Below are positions 1 through 8,817 of a DNA stretch of 64,000 bases, piece by piece. Numbering within the stretch: position 1 is the stretch's first letter; every line of letters begins with the position of its first letter. The position numbers were made by a program, and so were the translations under genes. The notes beneath the pieces are model-generated. The model was not told the origin of the DNA. It did no database searches and saw only the letters and a list, made by a program, of their open reading frames with translations. Origin of the DNA: Pedobacter sp. D749 (lineage in GTDB: Bacteria; Bacteroidota; Bacteroidia; Sphingobacteriales; Sphingobacteriaceae); assembly GCF_019317285.1 (NCBI RefSeq), contig NZ_CP079218.1:4712001-4776000 (forward strand). The letters are read 5' to 3'.

Positions 1-219
1 AGCATCGATTGATTTGGCAAGCAGTTTTGCGCTTAACGTTTTTGCTACGCCCGGAACGCCTTCAATTAAGATATGTCCATCGGCAAGTAAACCAACAATC
101 AAAAAATCGATCACCTGTTTTTGGCCTACTATGATATTTCCAAGTACGGTTCTAATCTGATTTACAGCTGCATTTAATGCACTTAAATCGGTACGTGGGT
201 TAAACTGTTCTTGTTCCAT
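1..219 (-). CDS. MoxR-family AAA+ ATPase, N-terminal part (cut by window edge)
   Basis: The first 73 codons of a gene that runs off the left edge of the window. The ATG is at 219. The fragment contains IVGQ (residues 29-32), typical of the start of the MoxR AAA+ core, and a Walker A variant GVPGVAKT (residues 54-61). MoxR ATPases act as chaperone-like partners of VWA or DUF58 proteins and are often followed or preceded by DUF4129, DUF4350, SpoIIM-like and RDD genes, exactly as here. The start overlaps the end of the upstream DUF4350 gene by 20 bases, which suggests translational coupling in one operon. The Walker B and sensor regions lie outside the window. Confidence 0.85.
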   Translation of the reverse strand, partial: MEQEQFNPRTDLSALNAAVNQIRTVLGNIIVGQKQVIDFLIVGLLADGHILIEGVPGVAKTLSAKLLAKSIDA

Positions 220-1390
220 TGCTTTGCGTAATTTTATAAAACTGTTCTATGCTTTCGTTTAAATTGATCAATTGTGTATCGCTCAGGTTACCCATTTGAG
301 GTATTTCGATAAAATATCTGGTTAACGTTTTGGCAAGGGCTTCGTTAATCCCTGTTTTTTCCATTAACAACTGGGCAAATTTGCTGTCGATATCATTGGT
401 TTTAAGGTAATACCTGCTCCGCAGATGTTCCATAAAGTAGTTGATTTTTTTTAAGGCGATATCGAGGTTATTCCGCTCATGATAATACACACTACCAACC
501 ACATGAACAAAGGCCAATGACGAATTGGTAAGCGGATCGGCAATGGGGATAATCCTTTGCCTGCGTTTGATATCGTAGAAAACAAAAATAATCAAACTGA
601 AAATGCTCAGGTAATAGGCAAATTTAAGTTCGGGATGCTTGAAAAATACCCTGAGCATATCAGTTGTGGTATTTTCCTGTCCGGCAAAATATTCATCAAA
701 AATTATCTGGGTATTTCCCTGCAGGTAACTCAGGGTTTTGGCTGCGTATTCGGCTCCATATTTATCCAATAGGTTAAAATTGGTATAAAACCCTGGCTCC
801 GCAATCAGGTATAGATTGCCTTTCCCATAACTGTAGCGGATGAAGTTAGGTTTCCCATCCCCGTTTACACCAAGTACAGTCGCCTTATTGGTGTCAAGTT
901 TAGTGTAATATTGACTGCCAATTCCCCTGTCGAAACCATAGTTTGCGTCAGTTTTTAGGTTTGGGTTGGTAAAATTCAGTGTGTTGCCTTCGGCCGATAT
1001 GGCGCCAACCGCTTGCAATTTAAGGGTCTTCTCTATCTTGCCAAGATCGTAACTGGCAATAAAGGCATCATTACCAGCCTGCATGTATTTAACCAGCTGG
1101 CTGAAATCCGTTTTGCTGATCTCTGCTTTTTGGGCAACGATCAAATATGCTGTTCTGTTAAATTTTTTAGCCTTTAAAGTATTGTAAATGGCGCTTTTAG
1201 ATTGATGGATCGTTGCCTTTGGTAAAATATCCTTGATCCGATGGTACAAGATGTATGTTCCGTAAGGTATTTTATCCTTTATGGCATAAGTTGGTGCCCA
1301 GTTTGTTGGTGTGGGTTTGTTGTATTGGGCAACTAAATAAAGGAGGATCAGGATTGAACCAATAATCAGATATGTTTTATAACCTTTCAT
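200..1390 (-). CDS. DUF4350 domain-containing membrane protein
   Basis: A 396-aa protein with an N-terminal membrane anchor (residues about 5-23), an extracytoplasmic region, and a second membrane helix near residues 258-275 followed by a cytoplasmic tail. The middle carries the segment YSYGKGNLYLIAEPG, typical of DUF4350 proteins, whose glutamine-amidotransferase-like fold usually lacks catalytic residues. Its place between a DUF4129 gene and a MoxR ATPase gene matches the widespread MoxR operon; its molecular role is unknown. It overlaps the DUF4129 gene by 4 bases and the MoxR gene by 20 bases, so all are probably cotranscribed. Confidence 0.75.
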   Translation of the reverse strand: MKGYKTYLIIGSILILLYLVAQYNKPTPTNWAPTYAIKDKIPYGTYILYHRIKDILPKATIHQSKSAIYNTLKAKKFNRTAYLIVAQKAEISKTDFSQLVKYMQAGNDAFIASYDLGKIEKTLKLQAVGAISAEGNTLNFTNPNLKTDANYGFDRGIGSQYYTKLDTNKATVLGVNGDGKPNFIRYSYGKGNLYLIAEPGFYTNFNLLDKYGAEYAAKTLSYLQGNTQIIFDEYFAGQENTTTDMLRVFFKHPELKFAYYLSIFSLIIFVFYDIKRRQRIIPIADPLTNSSLAFVHVVGSVYYHERNNLDIALKKINYFMEHLRSRYYLKTNDIDSKFAQLLMEKTGINEALAKTLTRYFIEIPQMGNLSDTQLINLNESIEQFYKITQSNGTRTV

Positions 1391-2115
1391 TTAATCTGGT
1401 TGTTAAACTGGTTAAACGATTGGTTAATGGGTTCAAATTTCACCTCATCGATAGGGAAATCGCCGTACCAGATGTAATCGAACTGTAGGGTAAGTTTACT
1501 GAAATCATTTCTGAGTTCGGGTTTAGTGATTTCCATTAAATAATTGTAGTTGGTTTTATCGGGTTGCCAATTGATGATTTCGGCATCACTTAATTTTTTT
1601 AGCGCCCTCAAATACAAAAGCCTAACTGCCAAACGGAATTTCCTTTCGGCAACCAATCTTTGCAGTTCCTGTTCATAATCGATCTCATGAATGTTTTCGG
1701 TAATTACATCATAAGGAAGAATGGTTTCTTTTGATTTTTTGCTGAATATATTTTCAGCTCCGATGATTTTGAACACGATATAAAGGATAAGCGCTATACC
1801 TAGCCCGATAAAAATATACCTCGAAATTAAGTTAGAGGTTGCCCCTTGAATCAATGACCCAATTAGATTCCAAAACCACATCCAGAATTTATCCCACCAG
1901 GAAAGCTGCTGCTGGCCAATTTCATCATATTGGAATTCTTTTTGCTCTTTATAACTGCTAATTGAATCCTTATCAAATTTTGATGGGGTAATTTTAGCAC
2001 TATCAATCCTGAGTTCCTTAACAATAGTTTTCGGTTTAACAGCTTGCGCATTGCTGATTACCGGAATAAAAAACAAAAGGGAAACGAGAAGATATCGGAT
2101 AAAAATACGTTGCAT
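1387..2115 (-). CDS. DUF4129 domain-containing protein
   Basis: A 242-aa protein with an N-terminal signal peptide (hydrophobic stretch about residues 7-20, then SNAQA), a short extracytoplasmic part, a transmembrane helix about residues 98-115, and a cytoplasmic C-terminal region. The C-terminal segment with RLAVRLLYLRALKKL followed by a W-P-K-TNYNYL element is the typical DUF4129 pattern. The family accompanies MoxR ATPases and is thought to be structural or regulatory; no enzyme activity is established. Its start lies one base from the stop of the upstream membrane gene, and its end overlaps the DUF4350 start by 4 bases. Confidence 0.75.
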   Translation of the reverse strand: MQRIFIRYLLVSLLFFIPVISNAQAVKPKTIVKELRIDSAKITPSKFDKDSISSYKEQKEFQYDEIGQQQLSWWDKFWMWFWNLIGSLIQGATSNLISRYIFIGLGIALILYIVFKIIGAENIFSKKSKETILPYDVITENIHEIDYEQELQRLVAERKFRLAVRLLYLRALKKLSDAEIINWQPDKTNYNYLMEITKPELRNDFSKLTLQFDYIWYGDFPIDEVKFEPINQSFNQFNNQIK

Positions 2116-2116
2116 T

Positions 2117-3001
2117 TTAATATTCTTCAGGTCTGGTATCTATAGGTTTTTCGGTATTGCCAAAATTGGAAATGCGTTCCATTAGCCCTGGGTTTTCTTT
2201 CTGTTCAACCAAACTGAAATAGGTAAGTGAAATGGTGATGATCGGTATAATGGTAAAAACCTGGCAAATGGATTGTAAAACGGTGGTAATCATGGTTAAT
2301 GTTAACGACATGCGAGGTGTTTTATGTGTAAACATACCGATCATATTGAATAAAGTGGTAGGTAAAATCACCATACTCATGCAGGCATATACAATAATCC
2401 ATACCACAATAAGGGTTCCAAAAGTAACCCAGAAATTATCTTTGATTACAGCAAAACTTCTGGTAAAAGAATAACCCAGCGAACCATTTTCGATTACCAT
2501 AATCGGAAAGATCATGGCTACGTAAGGGAATAGCCAAAAGAACGGTACAACACAGAAGAAAAAAGATATAATGAGCATCAGGATCAATAAAAGCGAACTG
2601 CCAAAAATCCTGAAAAAATAATATTTAAAATAACCCCAAACCTCTTCAGTAGTGGGCGTTTCATTCCCCTTTTTTACGTACACGGCGATATAAGAAAGTA
2701 TAGCTACGCTCATACTGGCATATGTGGCCAGTGAAAATAAAATGGATAAAAAATACTCTATGCTATATACCGATGATAAGCCAAACTTGTTTGTATTTCC
2801 TTCAACACCAATGGTATTGAAAATATTAACCATTTTATATTGTTGCAACAGCATGGTAAGCATACTGGCCAATACGAACAAGCCGCAAAACGTAAAATAT
2901 ACCTTAATCAGCGGTTTAAAGTTTTGCCGCATAAAGGTAAACGTATCGTTTATCACCTGTCCGAAATCTCTTTTTTTTCTAAATTCTAATTTCCCGATCA
3001 T
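2117..3001 (-). CDS. Multi-pass membrane protein of the MoxR operon
   Basis: A 294-aa integral membrane protein with about six hydrophobic segments, the clearest near residues 35-52, 85-110, 135-160 and 165-215. The N-terminus (FRKKRDFGQVINDTFTFMRQ) resembles cytoplasmic leaders of DUF4013-like or glycerophosphodiesterase-membrane-domain proteins that occur beside DUF4129 genes, but I cannot assign a family with certainty. It sits one base after the SpoIIM-like gene and one base before the DUF4129 gene, so it is almost certainly part of the same transcript. No catalytic motif is visible. Confidence 0.65.
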   Translation of the reverse strand: MIGKLEFRKKRDFGQVINDTFTFMRQNFKPLIKVYFTFCGLFVLASMLTMLLQQYKMVNIFNTIGVEGNTNKFGLSSVYSIEYFLSILFSLATYASMSVAILSYIAVYVKKGNETPTTEEVWGYFKYYFFRIFGSSLLLILMLIISFFFCVVPFFWLFPYVAMIFPIMVIENGSLGYSFTRSFAVIKDNFWVTFGTLIVVWIIVYACMSMVILPTTLFNMIGMFTHKTPRMSLTLTMITTVLQSICQVFTIIPIITISLTYFSLVEQKENPGLMERISNFGNTEKPIDTRPEEY

Positions 3002-3002
3002 G

Positions 3003-3956
3003 TTAATTTAGTGTGACTTGTTTACGTTGAATTTTAATAGGATAAATAAATACATACCATATCATAAATACTGCTGACGATAACAATATCAACAGGCTTA
3101 GCGCTAACGGCATTTCGGTATGGCGGGTAACAAAACTTTCGAAAAAAGCAGCGACAATAAAAATCGGAATCAGGCCGATTACAATTTTTAACCCATCTTT
3201 TGCCCCTTTTTGTATGGATGCCATGCGGGTGTAGGTTTTGGGAAATAAAAAGCTGTTGCCTAAAATTAAACCAGCCGCGCCAGCCAGCACAATGGCGGAA
3301 ATTTCGAGTGTGCCATGGATCCAGATCACCAGAACAGATTGAAATCCAAGGCCTTTACTGAAAAAGAAATATTGGAAAGAGCCGAGCATAATTCCGTTCC
3401 TGAATAGGGAAACGATAGAACCAAATGAAAATAAGATACCCAAAACAAAAGTATATAAAGCAACGAAGATGTTGTTAGAGCCTATCTGCAAAAACATCAT
3501 AAACTGGTTATCCTGTTTATATACACCAAATGGATCGCCTTTGGCAATGTTTTCATTGGTCATATTCACATAATTATCCCCCATAATTAAACGGACAAAG
3601 GTATCGTCGTATTTGGCTGATAAGGCACCGATGGCGCAGGAAACCAGGAAAAAAAACAAAGCATAAAATACTTGTTTCCGGTGCGCTAAAAATATAAGAG
3701 GCAATTCTGTTTTCCAGAAATGGATAAAGCGGTTCGATTTCTCTTTTTTGTTTTTATAAACCGATTGGTGCAGTTTAGCTGCTAAACCATTTAAATAAGC
3801 TGTGGTTTTCGAGTTGGGATAAAAAGTTTTTGAGTAAGCAAGATCGTTGGTAATTTCGATAAACTGATTGGCCACTTCGTCAGGATTGGCTTGTCGCATG
3901 GAATCATAATGCTGCCATTTCTCCGAATTCTGTTTAACAAATAATGCTTCTCTCAT
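3003..3956 (-). CDS. Stage II sporulation protein M (SpoIIM/DUF95) family membrane protein
   Basis: A 317-aa protein with a soluble N-terminal region of about 95 residues and then several membrane helices (about 97-115, 160-185, 200-225, 250-270, 285-305). The helices contain the small-residue-rich segment HGTLEISAIVLAGAAGLILG, the hallmark of the SpoIIM/DUF95 family. In non-sporulating Bacteroidota this family is a standard member of MoxR/RDD clusters and has no sporulation role. The gene heads a minus-strand operon that continues into the membrane protein, DUF4129, DUF4350 and MoxR genes, and is divergent from the RDD gene. Confidence 0.8.
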   Translation of the reverse strand: MREALFVKQNSEKWQHYDSMRQANPDEVANQFIEITNDLAYSKTFYPNSKTTAYLNGLAAKLHQSVYKNKKEKSNRFIHFWKTELPLIFLAHRKQVFYALFFFLVSCAIGALSAKYDDTFVRLIMGDNYVNMTNENIAKGDPFGVYKQDNQFMMFLQIGSNNIFVALYTFVLGILFSFGSIVSLFRNGIMLGSFQYFFFSKGLGFQSVLVIWIHGTLEISAIVLAGAAGLILGNSFLFPKTYTRMASIQKGAKDGLKIVIGLIPIFIVAAFFESFVTRHTEMPLALSLLILLSSAVFMIWYVFIYPIKIQRKQVTLN

Positions 3957-4133
3957 TTAAAGGCGTTACCAAATCTGGCGTTAAAATAGTTAATTTTTTA
4001 TGTAAATAAAACCACGATTAATCTTGCCTGCAAAACAAATGCCATCTAAGCTTAAATATCTAATAAAACTTTAGTTATAAAAATTACGCGTAGATATACC
4101 CCAACTATCTTTAAAAAAAATTATGTTTGGAAT

Positions 4134-4877
4134 ATGGATAGCATCAGAATTAGCACTGCTCAAAATATTGATATTGATTATGAAATCGCCGGACTTGGAG
4201 AGCGCATCGCCGCAAGGTGTATTGACCTGGCCGGATTTCTGGTGATTGCTGTAATTACCATGGTAGTGATGGGCGCAGTTTCAATAGGTATATCGGGAAG
4301 TGCAGGTATGATTGTCCTGTTTGTTTTCATTGCAATATTTGCTTTTTACGACCTGGTTTGCGAGATCACGATGGATGGGCAAACATTGGGTAAAAAGGCG
4401 TTAAAAATAAAAGTAATCAGTATAGATGGCACCCAGCCAACTTTTAGTCAGTATATTTTTAGGTGGTTGTTCAGGATGATCGATTTTGGCTTCCCGTTTG
4501 GATGGGGAGTAGTGGCACTGGTATCTGTAGCGGTAACCAAAAACCACCAGCGTTTGGGCGATATATTGGCTAAAACCACATTGATTAAAACAAAACCACG
4601 TACAGCGTTTGCCAATGTCGCTTTTAGCTTTAAACTGCCTGAGGAATATGAACCAATGTTTAAAGAAGTATTACATTTAAGCGATCGTGATATAGAACTG
4701 ATCCATGAAGTATTAACAGGTTATTACCAGACCGGAAATGCTGACCTGATTTATACGATGGCAGCCAAAACCAAAGAACATATTGTTGTAACCATCCCAA
4801 GTGGCATGAACGAGTTGCAGTTTTTAGAAACCGTATTAAAAGATTATAATCACCTTACAGCTAATATGAGTATTTAA
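4134..4877 (+). CDS. RDD family membrane protein
   Basis: A 247-aa protein. The RDD signature is visible: an Arg in GLGERIAARCIDLAGF (residues about 21-36), membrane helices about 35-60 and 63-80, then GQTLGKKALKIKVI (about 84-97) and a third helix region about 120-140. The C-terminal 90 residues are soluble. RDD proteins are small membrane proteins of poorly known function, some linked to ion transport, and commonly lie beside SpoIIM-like and MoxR genes, here divergently. The last 4 bases overlap the end of the convergent DUF2752 gene. Confidence 0.85.
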   Translation: MDSIRISTAQNIDIDYEIAGLGERIAARCIDLAGFLVIAVITMVVMGAVSIGISGSAGMIVLFVFIAIFAFYDLVCEITMDGQTLGKKALKIKVISIDGTQPTFSQYIFRWLFRMIDFGFPFGWGVVALVSVAVTKNHQRLGDILAKTTLIKTKPRTAFANVAFSFKLPEEYEPMFKEVLHLSDRDIELIHEVLTGYYQTGNADLIYTMAAKTKEHIVVTIPSGMNELQFLETVLKDYNHLTANMSI

Positions 4878-5269
4878 GCGGCAAGATATTTAAATGGGGT
4901 ATATGGCAAATTTCTCGCAATCCAGAATATCATTACGATAACAAAAATTATTTTGGGCGTATTTGGATTATACCAGAAATGCAATACCAGGTTTCTTTTG
5001 GTGAAATAAGTGTATATTTTGAAGAATAGGTGCAGAACTAGGATTGGCAAACTGAGTACAAGCAGCAGGTTATATCCCATCGCTTTCTGAAGGTTTAAAT
5101 GAAGCAAGGCGTGTATAGCTCTTTGCGAACCACAGCCAGGACAATCTAAATGCAGGTATTTGTGGAAGGGGCACTCGGGAAAGAAATTGTACACCTCAGG
5201 ATTGAATTTATAGTAAATTATCACAATTGATAACAATACAATCGATCCTAAGATGTACAGTAGTTTCAT
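4874..5269 (-). CDS. DUF2752 domain-containing membrane protein
   Basis: A 131-aa protein with an N-terminal membrane helix (residues about 3-21) and two further hydrophobic segments. The motif CPFHKYLHLDCPGCGSQRA (residues about 33-51) contains the CPGCG-x-x-R core that defines DUF2752, a family of small membrane proteins without a known function; the cysteines could bind metal. Its ATG is at 5269, directly abutting the stop of the CD225-like gene, so the two are likely one transcript. The 3' end overlaps the convergent RDD gene by 4 bases. Confidence 0.8.
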   Translation of the reverse strand: MKLLYILGSIVLLSIVIIYYKFNPEVYNFFPECPFHKYLHLDCPGCGSQRAIHALLHLNLQKAMGYNLLLVLSLPILVLHLFFKIYTYFTKRNLVLHFWYNPNTPKIIFVIVMIFWIARNLPYTPFKYLAA

Positions 5270-5604
5270 TATCTATAATTACTCATCATGGCACCGCCAA
5301 AACCAAGCACTACAAAGAATAATATGTATAAAACATAAACACCGATTCCAACAAAAAAGCCGATTTTTGTCCATTTTCCGGCAGCAGCAGATGCAGCCTG
5401 AGCTCCGGCATAATCGCCAGCAGCATATTTGCTATTTACATTTGCAGCATTTACAATACCAGCTATTCCGAATGGTAAGCAGCAGAATAAGGTAACAAGG
5501 ATTGATTCTACAAGCCAGTTTTTTGGGATAGGATTTCCGAATGGTTGTTGTCCAAAAGGCGGTTGCCCGAAAGGTGCTTGTTCTTGAGGTTTTTGATCTT
5601 CCAT
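5269..5604 (-). CDS. CD225/dispanin family small membrane protein
   Basis: A 111-aa protein. The first 25 residues are rich in Pro, Gln, Phe and Gly (repeats of the type FGQPPFGQQ). Then comes the CD225 pattern: PKNWLVESILVTLFCCLPFG (re-entrant hydrophobic segment, residues about 27-46), GIAGIVNAANVNSKYAAGDY (cytoplasmic loop), and a second helix about 83-103. The bacterial family is structurally related to interferon-induced transmembrane proteins and has no established role. It directly precedes and abuts the DUF2752 gene. Confidence 0.85.
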   Translation of the reverse strand: MEDQKPQEQAPFGQPPFGQQPFGNPIPKNWLVESILVTLFCCLPFGIAGIVNAANVNSKYAAGDYAGAQAASAAAGKWTKIGFFVGIGVYVLYILFFVVLGFGGAMMSNYR

Positions 5605-5687
5605 AGTATCAACTTTAAAGTTATTAATTTAAATTGTTGAACTAAAGTAATTTTTTTAATTCAAAAATGGAATAAATTGTAAATTAA

Positions 5688-6413
5688 TTATTTCAACATA
5701 GGGGCCACTTTTGTTAGTAAGGCCCCGGCCCATTGGCCATACATTTTGGCACTTGGATGCAGGCCATCATCAGCAATTAATGAAATATCTGTAGTCGCAT
5801 TTCTGGAGGCTGGAGTAATATTCGTATAATTTATGCCGGCTGCAAGCGTTATTTCCTGGTTTGCAGCGTTAAAATTATCAATCTCGCTTGCTATGGTTTG
5901 CACGTTTCTTCCTGAGTTTTTACCAAAAGGGGTAACACCCCAATCGGGGATAGAAACCACAAAAACCCTGCTTTTATTGCCACCTGCATAATTAATTGCG
6001 GTTTGTAACAATTCTGCGAACTCTTTTTTGTATGTGCTGATCGGATAACCACGATACTGGTTGTTTACGCCAATCAAAAGCGTAACAAAACTATAGCTGC
6101 CGGTTAAGTTTTCCTTTTTAATGGCAGCTTGTAGTTCGTCGGTTGTCCAGCCTGTAGTGGCAATAATTTTAGGATTGGCTACGTTGATGTTTTGATTCTT
6201 TAATAGGCTTTGAAGTTGATAAGGAAAAGATTCTGTTTGTTTAACAGCTTCACCAATCGTATAAGAATCGCCAAGGGCTAAATAAGTGAAATTTCCTGTT
6301 TCGCTTGATGCATTTGCGGCTTGATTGATTGCTGGCTCGTTAATCATGGGTGCTTGTTTTGTACAGCCCGAAGTTAAGAAAGAAAATAAAATGGCGCTTA
6401 ATAAAATCTTCAT
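5688..6413 (-). CDS. SGNH/GDSL-family hydrolase lipoprotein
   Basis: A 241-aa protein with a lipoprotein signal peptide ending in LTSGC (Cys17 is the lipidation site). SGNH blocks are visible: GDSYTIGEA (block I, nucleophile Ser), LIGVNNQYRG (block III, Asn) and DDGLHPSAKMY (block V, catalytic Asp and His). These hydrolases cut ester bonds in lipids or acylated sugars; the substrate cannot be told from sequence. The lipid anchor places it in the envelope. It stands alone, with about 45 bases to the lipB gene upstream. Confidence 0.85.
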   Translation of the reverse strand: MKILLSAILFSFLTSGCTKQAPMINEPAINQAANASSETGNFTYLALGDSYTIGEAVKQTESFPYQLQSLLKNQNINVANPKIIATTGWTTDELQAAIKKENLTGSYSFVTLLIGVNNQYRGYPISTYKKEFAELLQTAINYAGGNKSRVFVVSIPDWGVTPFGKNSGRNVQTIASEIDNFNAANQEITLAAGINYTNITPASRNATTDISLIADDGLHPSAKMYGQWAGALLTKVAPMLK

Positions 6414-6458
6414 AGGGCAATCTACGAAGTAGTGTTTGGCTTAGTTTTATCCAGCCGA

Positions 6459-7187
6459 TTAAATCAGTTGCATTTTAAAGAGTCCGGCAATGTGGTTCTT
6501 CAGTTTACCTTTTACTTCCTCCATATCTAACTGATAACCCAATTCTTTTGCTAAAGAGGTGACAGCTTTATCATCAATACCACATGGCACAATGTTTTTA
6601 AAGTAATCTAAATCTACGTTTACATTAAAGGCAAAACCATGCATAGTAACCCAGCGACTGCAGCGCACGCCCATAGCGCATATTTTACGAGCCTTTTCAT
6701 TATCAGCATCTAACCAAACCCCGGTAAAGCCAGGGTAACGTCCCGCTTCTATCCCATAATCTTTTAAAGTAAGGATAACGGCCTCTTCCAGGGTACGTAA
6801 ATATAAATGGATATCAGTAAAGAAGTTATCAAGATCAAGAATAGGGTAGCCTACCAGCTGCCCCGGGCCATGGTAAGTAATATCACCACCCCGGTTTATT
6901 TTATAGTAGGTTGCTTTTTTATCTTTTAATCCCTCCTCATCCAATAATAAATTTTCGGGATGCCCGCTTTTACCTAGAGTATAAACATGCGGATGCTCGC
7001 AAAATATGAGATGGTTCGGAGTAGGCTTATTCGTGTTATTTATACGGTTTTCTGTTTTAATGGCTACCGTTTTATTTAACAAATCTTCCTGTTTATCCCA
7101 GGCTTCCTGGTAGTCTGTTAAGCCCCAGTCTGCAAAAATAGTTGGTTTTAAGTCTGTTGCAATTGCTTTTTCCACTGTCTCGTTCAT
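6459..7187 (-). CDS. lipB: Octanoyl-[acyl-carrier-protein]:protein N-octanoyltransferase LipB
   Basis: A 242-aa cytoplasmic enzyme that moves octanoyl from acyl carrier protein to lipoyl domains, the first step of lipoate synthesis. Family motifs are clear: HPHVYTLGKSGHPENLL, the glycine-rich INRGGDITYHGPGQLVGYP, and KICAMGVRCSRWVTMHGFAFNV followed by NIVPCGI, whose Cys is the acyl-accepting residue, with the conserved Lys in AMGV-R context replaced as in other Bacteroidota members. The next gene upstream (11 bases away) encodes a phosphopantetheinyl transferase, which activates carrier proteins, so the pair is functionally coherent. Confidence 0.93.
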   Translation of the reverse strand: MNETVEKAIATDLKPTIFADWGLTDYQEAWDKQEDLLNKTVAIKTENRINNTNKPTPNHLIFCEHPHVYTLGKSGHPENLLLDEEGLKDKKATYYKINRGGDITYHGPGQLVGYPILDLDNFFTDIHLYLRTLEEAVILTLKDYGIEAGRYPGFTGVWLDADNEKARKICAMGVRCSRWVTMHGFAFNVNVDLDYFKNIVPCGIDDKAVTSLAKELGYQLDMEEVKGKLKNHIAGLFKMQLI

Positions 7188-7198
7188 CTCCGTTTATA

Positions 7199-7846
7199 TT
7201 AAGAATTGCTGGCTACATAGCCAAGCATGTAACCGTCTTTTGTTTTAAAGTAATTAATGGTTAACTCCCGCGTACCGGCTGGCAATTCTACCAACGCATT
7301 TAATGAACCTTCGTTTCTTAACTTAAAAGGTTTAATATGGATATGCTGTTTAAACTCCAGTCCTTTTTTGCCATGCCACTTATAAATGGCCTCTTTAGCA
7401 CACCATGCTACGTATAAGCCATCGGTATTATCCCCGATTTGCTTTTGGGCAAGTTCTACATCACTTAAGAACTTGTGTTTAATGCTTTTTATTTTGTGTT
7501 TAATCAGTTCAATATCAATGCCAACAGGATGATCTTTGCTAATCATCACGGCTGCATAATCATAAGAATGACTTAATGAAATATGGTAATCGAAATTAAC
7601 CAGATAGGGTTTGCCATGTTCATCAAACTGGCAGTCAATATACTCTGTTGTATTCAACATGGTTCTCAACAGCAGCCTCGTACTTAACCAGTGCAGTAGC
7701 CGCTTGCCACTGTTTAATGATGAAATAATATCATGTTCATGCTGCTTAAGCTGCAGTCCGGCCAACAACTCTTCTTCTGTTTCCTCAATTTTCCAAATTG
7801 CTAAAACAGAATGCTGATCAATATTTTTGTGGTAAATTATTGGCAT
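7199..7846 (-). CDS. 4'-phosphopantetheinyl transferase superfamily protein
   Basis: A 215-aa Sfp-like enzyme that attaches the phosphopantetheine arm of CoA to carrier proteins. The two hallmark motifs are present: PVGIDIELIKH (Mg-binding Asp and Glu, about residues 116-126) and WCAKEAIYKWHGKKGLEF (about 149-166). LSHSYDYAAV before the first motif is also typical. The length fits the single-gene Sfp type rather than the short AcpS type. It lies 11 bases upstream of lipB on the same strand. Whether it serves fatty-acid or secondary-metabolite carrier proteins is not visible. Confidence 0.9.
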   Translation of the reverse strand: MPIIYHKNIDQHSVLAIWKIEETEEELLAGLQLKQHEHDIISSLNSGKRLLHWLSTRLLLRTMLNTTEYIDCQFDEHGKPYLVNFDYHISLSHSYDYAAVMISKDHPVGIDIELIKHKIKSIKHKFLSDVELAQKQIGDNTDGLYVAWCAKEAIYKWHGKKGLEFKQHIHIKPFKLRNEGSLNALVELPAGTRELTINYFKTKDGYMLGYVASNS

Positions 7847-7917
7847 TGACTAAATTGGAGATTACATGCAAAATTATCTTAAATAAATGATAATTTAGGC
7901 CAAAAATACGTATAAAA

Positions 7918-8454
7918 ATGATATTATCTGATAGCAGGATATTAGAGGAAATTGAGAAGGGAACAATCATCATTGAGCCTTTTAAGCGCGAATGTTTAGG
8001 AACCAACTCCTATGATGTTCATTTAGGGAAATATCTGGCTACATATAAAAGCCGCGTTCTTGATGCAAAGGCGCACAACGAAATCGAACATTTCGAAATT
8101 CCTAAAGATGGCTATGTGCTTCACCCGGGTACTTTATATCTTGGTGTTACCGTAGAATACACCGAAACACACAGGCACGTACCCTTTTTAGAAGGCAAAA
8201 GCAGCACCGGCCGTTTAGGTATCGATATCCATGCAACAGCAGGTAAAGGTGACGTTGGTTTTTGTAATACCTGGACATTGGAAATATCGGTAGCACAACC
8301 TGTAAAAATTTACGCCGGAATGCCTATCGGCCAATTGATTTATTTTGTTGTTGAAGGTAAAATTGAAACAATGTATAATTCAAAAGGTAACGCTAAGTAC
8401 AACAATAAAACCACCAGGCCGGTAGAAAGCATGATGTGGAAGAATAAATTTTAA
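7918..8454 (+). CDS. dcd: dCTP deaminase
   Basis: A 178-aa enzyme that deaminates dCTP to dUTP in thymidylate supply. Motifs include the N-terminal MILSDSRILEEIEKG, the active-site segment LEGKSSTGRLGIDIHATAG (catalytic Glu region and nucleotide-binding Ser/Arg) and TLEISVAQPVKIYAGMPIGQ. Length and motif order match the family. The ATG at 7918 is the first codon of the typical N-terminus. The gene is divergent from the phosphopantetheinyl transferase gene across about 70 bases. Confidence 0.93.
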   Translation: MILSDSRILEEIEKGTIIIEPFKRECLGTNSYDVHLGKYLATYKSRVLDAKAHNEIEHFEIPKDGYVLHPGTLYLGVTVEYTETHRHVPFLEGKSSTGRLGIDIHATAGKGDVGFCNTWTLEISVAQPVKIYAGMPIGQLIYFVVEGKIETMYNSKGNAKYNNKTTRPVESMMWKNKF

Positions 8455-8483
8455 CAATTTGTTTAATCTGTTGGTAGCCGACA

Positions 8484-8755
8484 GTCAATTGAACTGACAT
8501 CTTTTTCTTTTTTTTGGAAATGAAAGCCAGTATGCTGTGGCAGTCTGTAGTCCCGCCATTCGCTGTGGTCCCGATAGAAGGATCGGGAGCCGCCGCTGCT
8601 GTCGGGTTTATGATTCGCAGTCTGTTCTCAAGGCACTAAACATCATTCCTAAACCCGATTAAAGCGAACACTAAGCGCAACGGAGTAAAGCATGAGCAGG
8701 ACGAACATTTAAAAGACTTACTATAATTGCTTTCCAAAAAAAAGAATCAATTGAC
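8484..8755. repeat. MITE-like intergenic element with terminal inverted repeats
   Basis: This non-coding interval is bounded by inverted repeats. A perfect 14-base pair lies at 8507-8520 (one C, eight T, GGAAA) and 8731-8744 (the reverse complement). Outside it, GTCAATTGA at 8484-8492 pairs with TCAATTGAC at 8747-8755; the left side has about 12 extra bases between the two parts. Inside is a further hairpin, TCCCGAT/ATCGGGA, at 8569-8588. The interior is richer in GC than its surroundings and has no credible reading frame. From memory, similar elements recur between genes in Pedobacter-type genomes, but copy number cannot be checked here. Confidence 0.6.
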
Positions 8756-8817
8756 CTTTATCATATTCAATTTATTCTTTAGCCCTAAAACATTTTATAT
8801 CTATTTAAATCAGTAAT

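Noticed and set aside
4122..4129. TATGTTTG box just before the RDD start, and a similar TACATTTG at 11808-11815 before the histidine kinase start
   Set aside because: Both fit the minus-7 consensus but almost touch the start codon, leaving no room for a transcript leader, and no minus-33 element is present.
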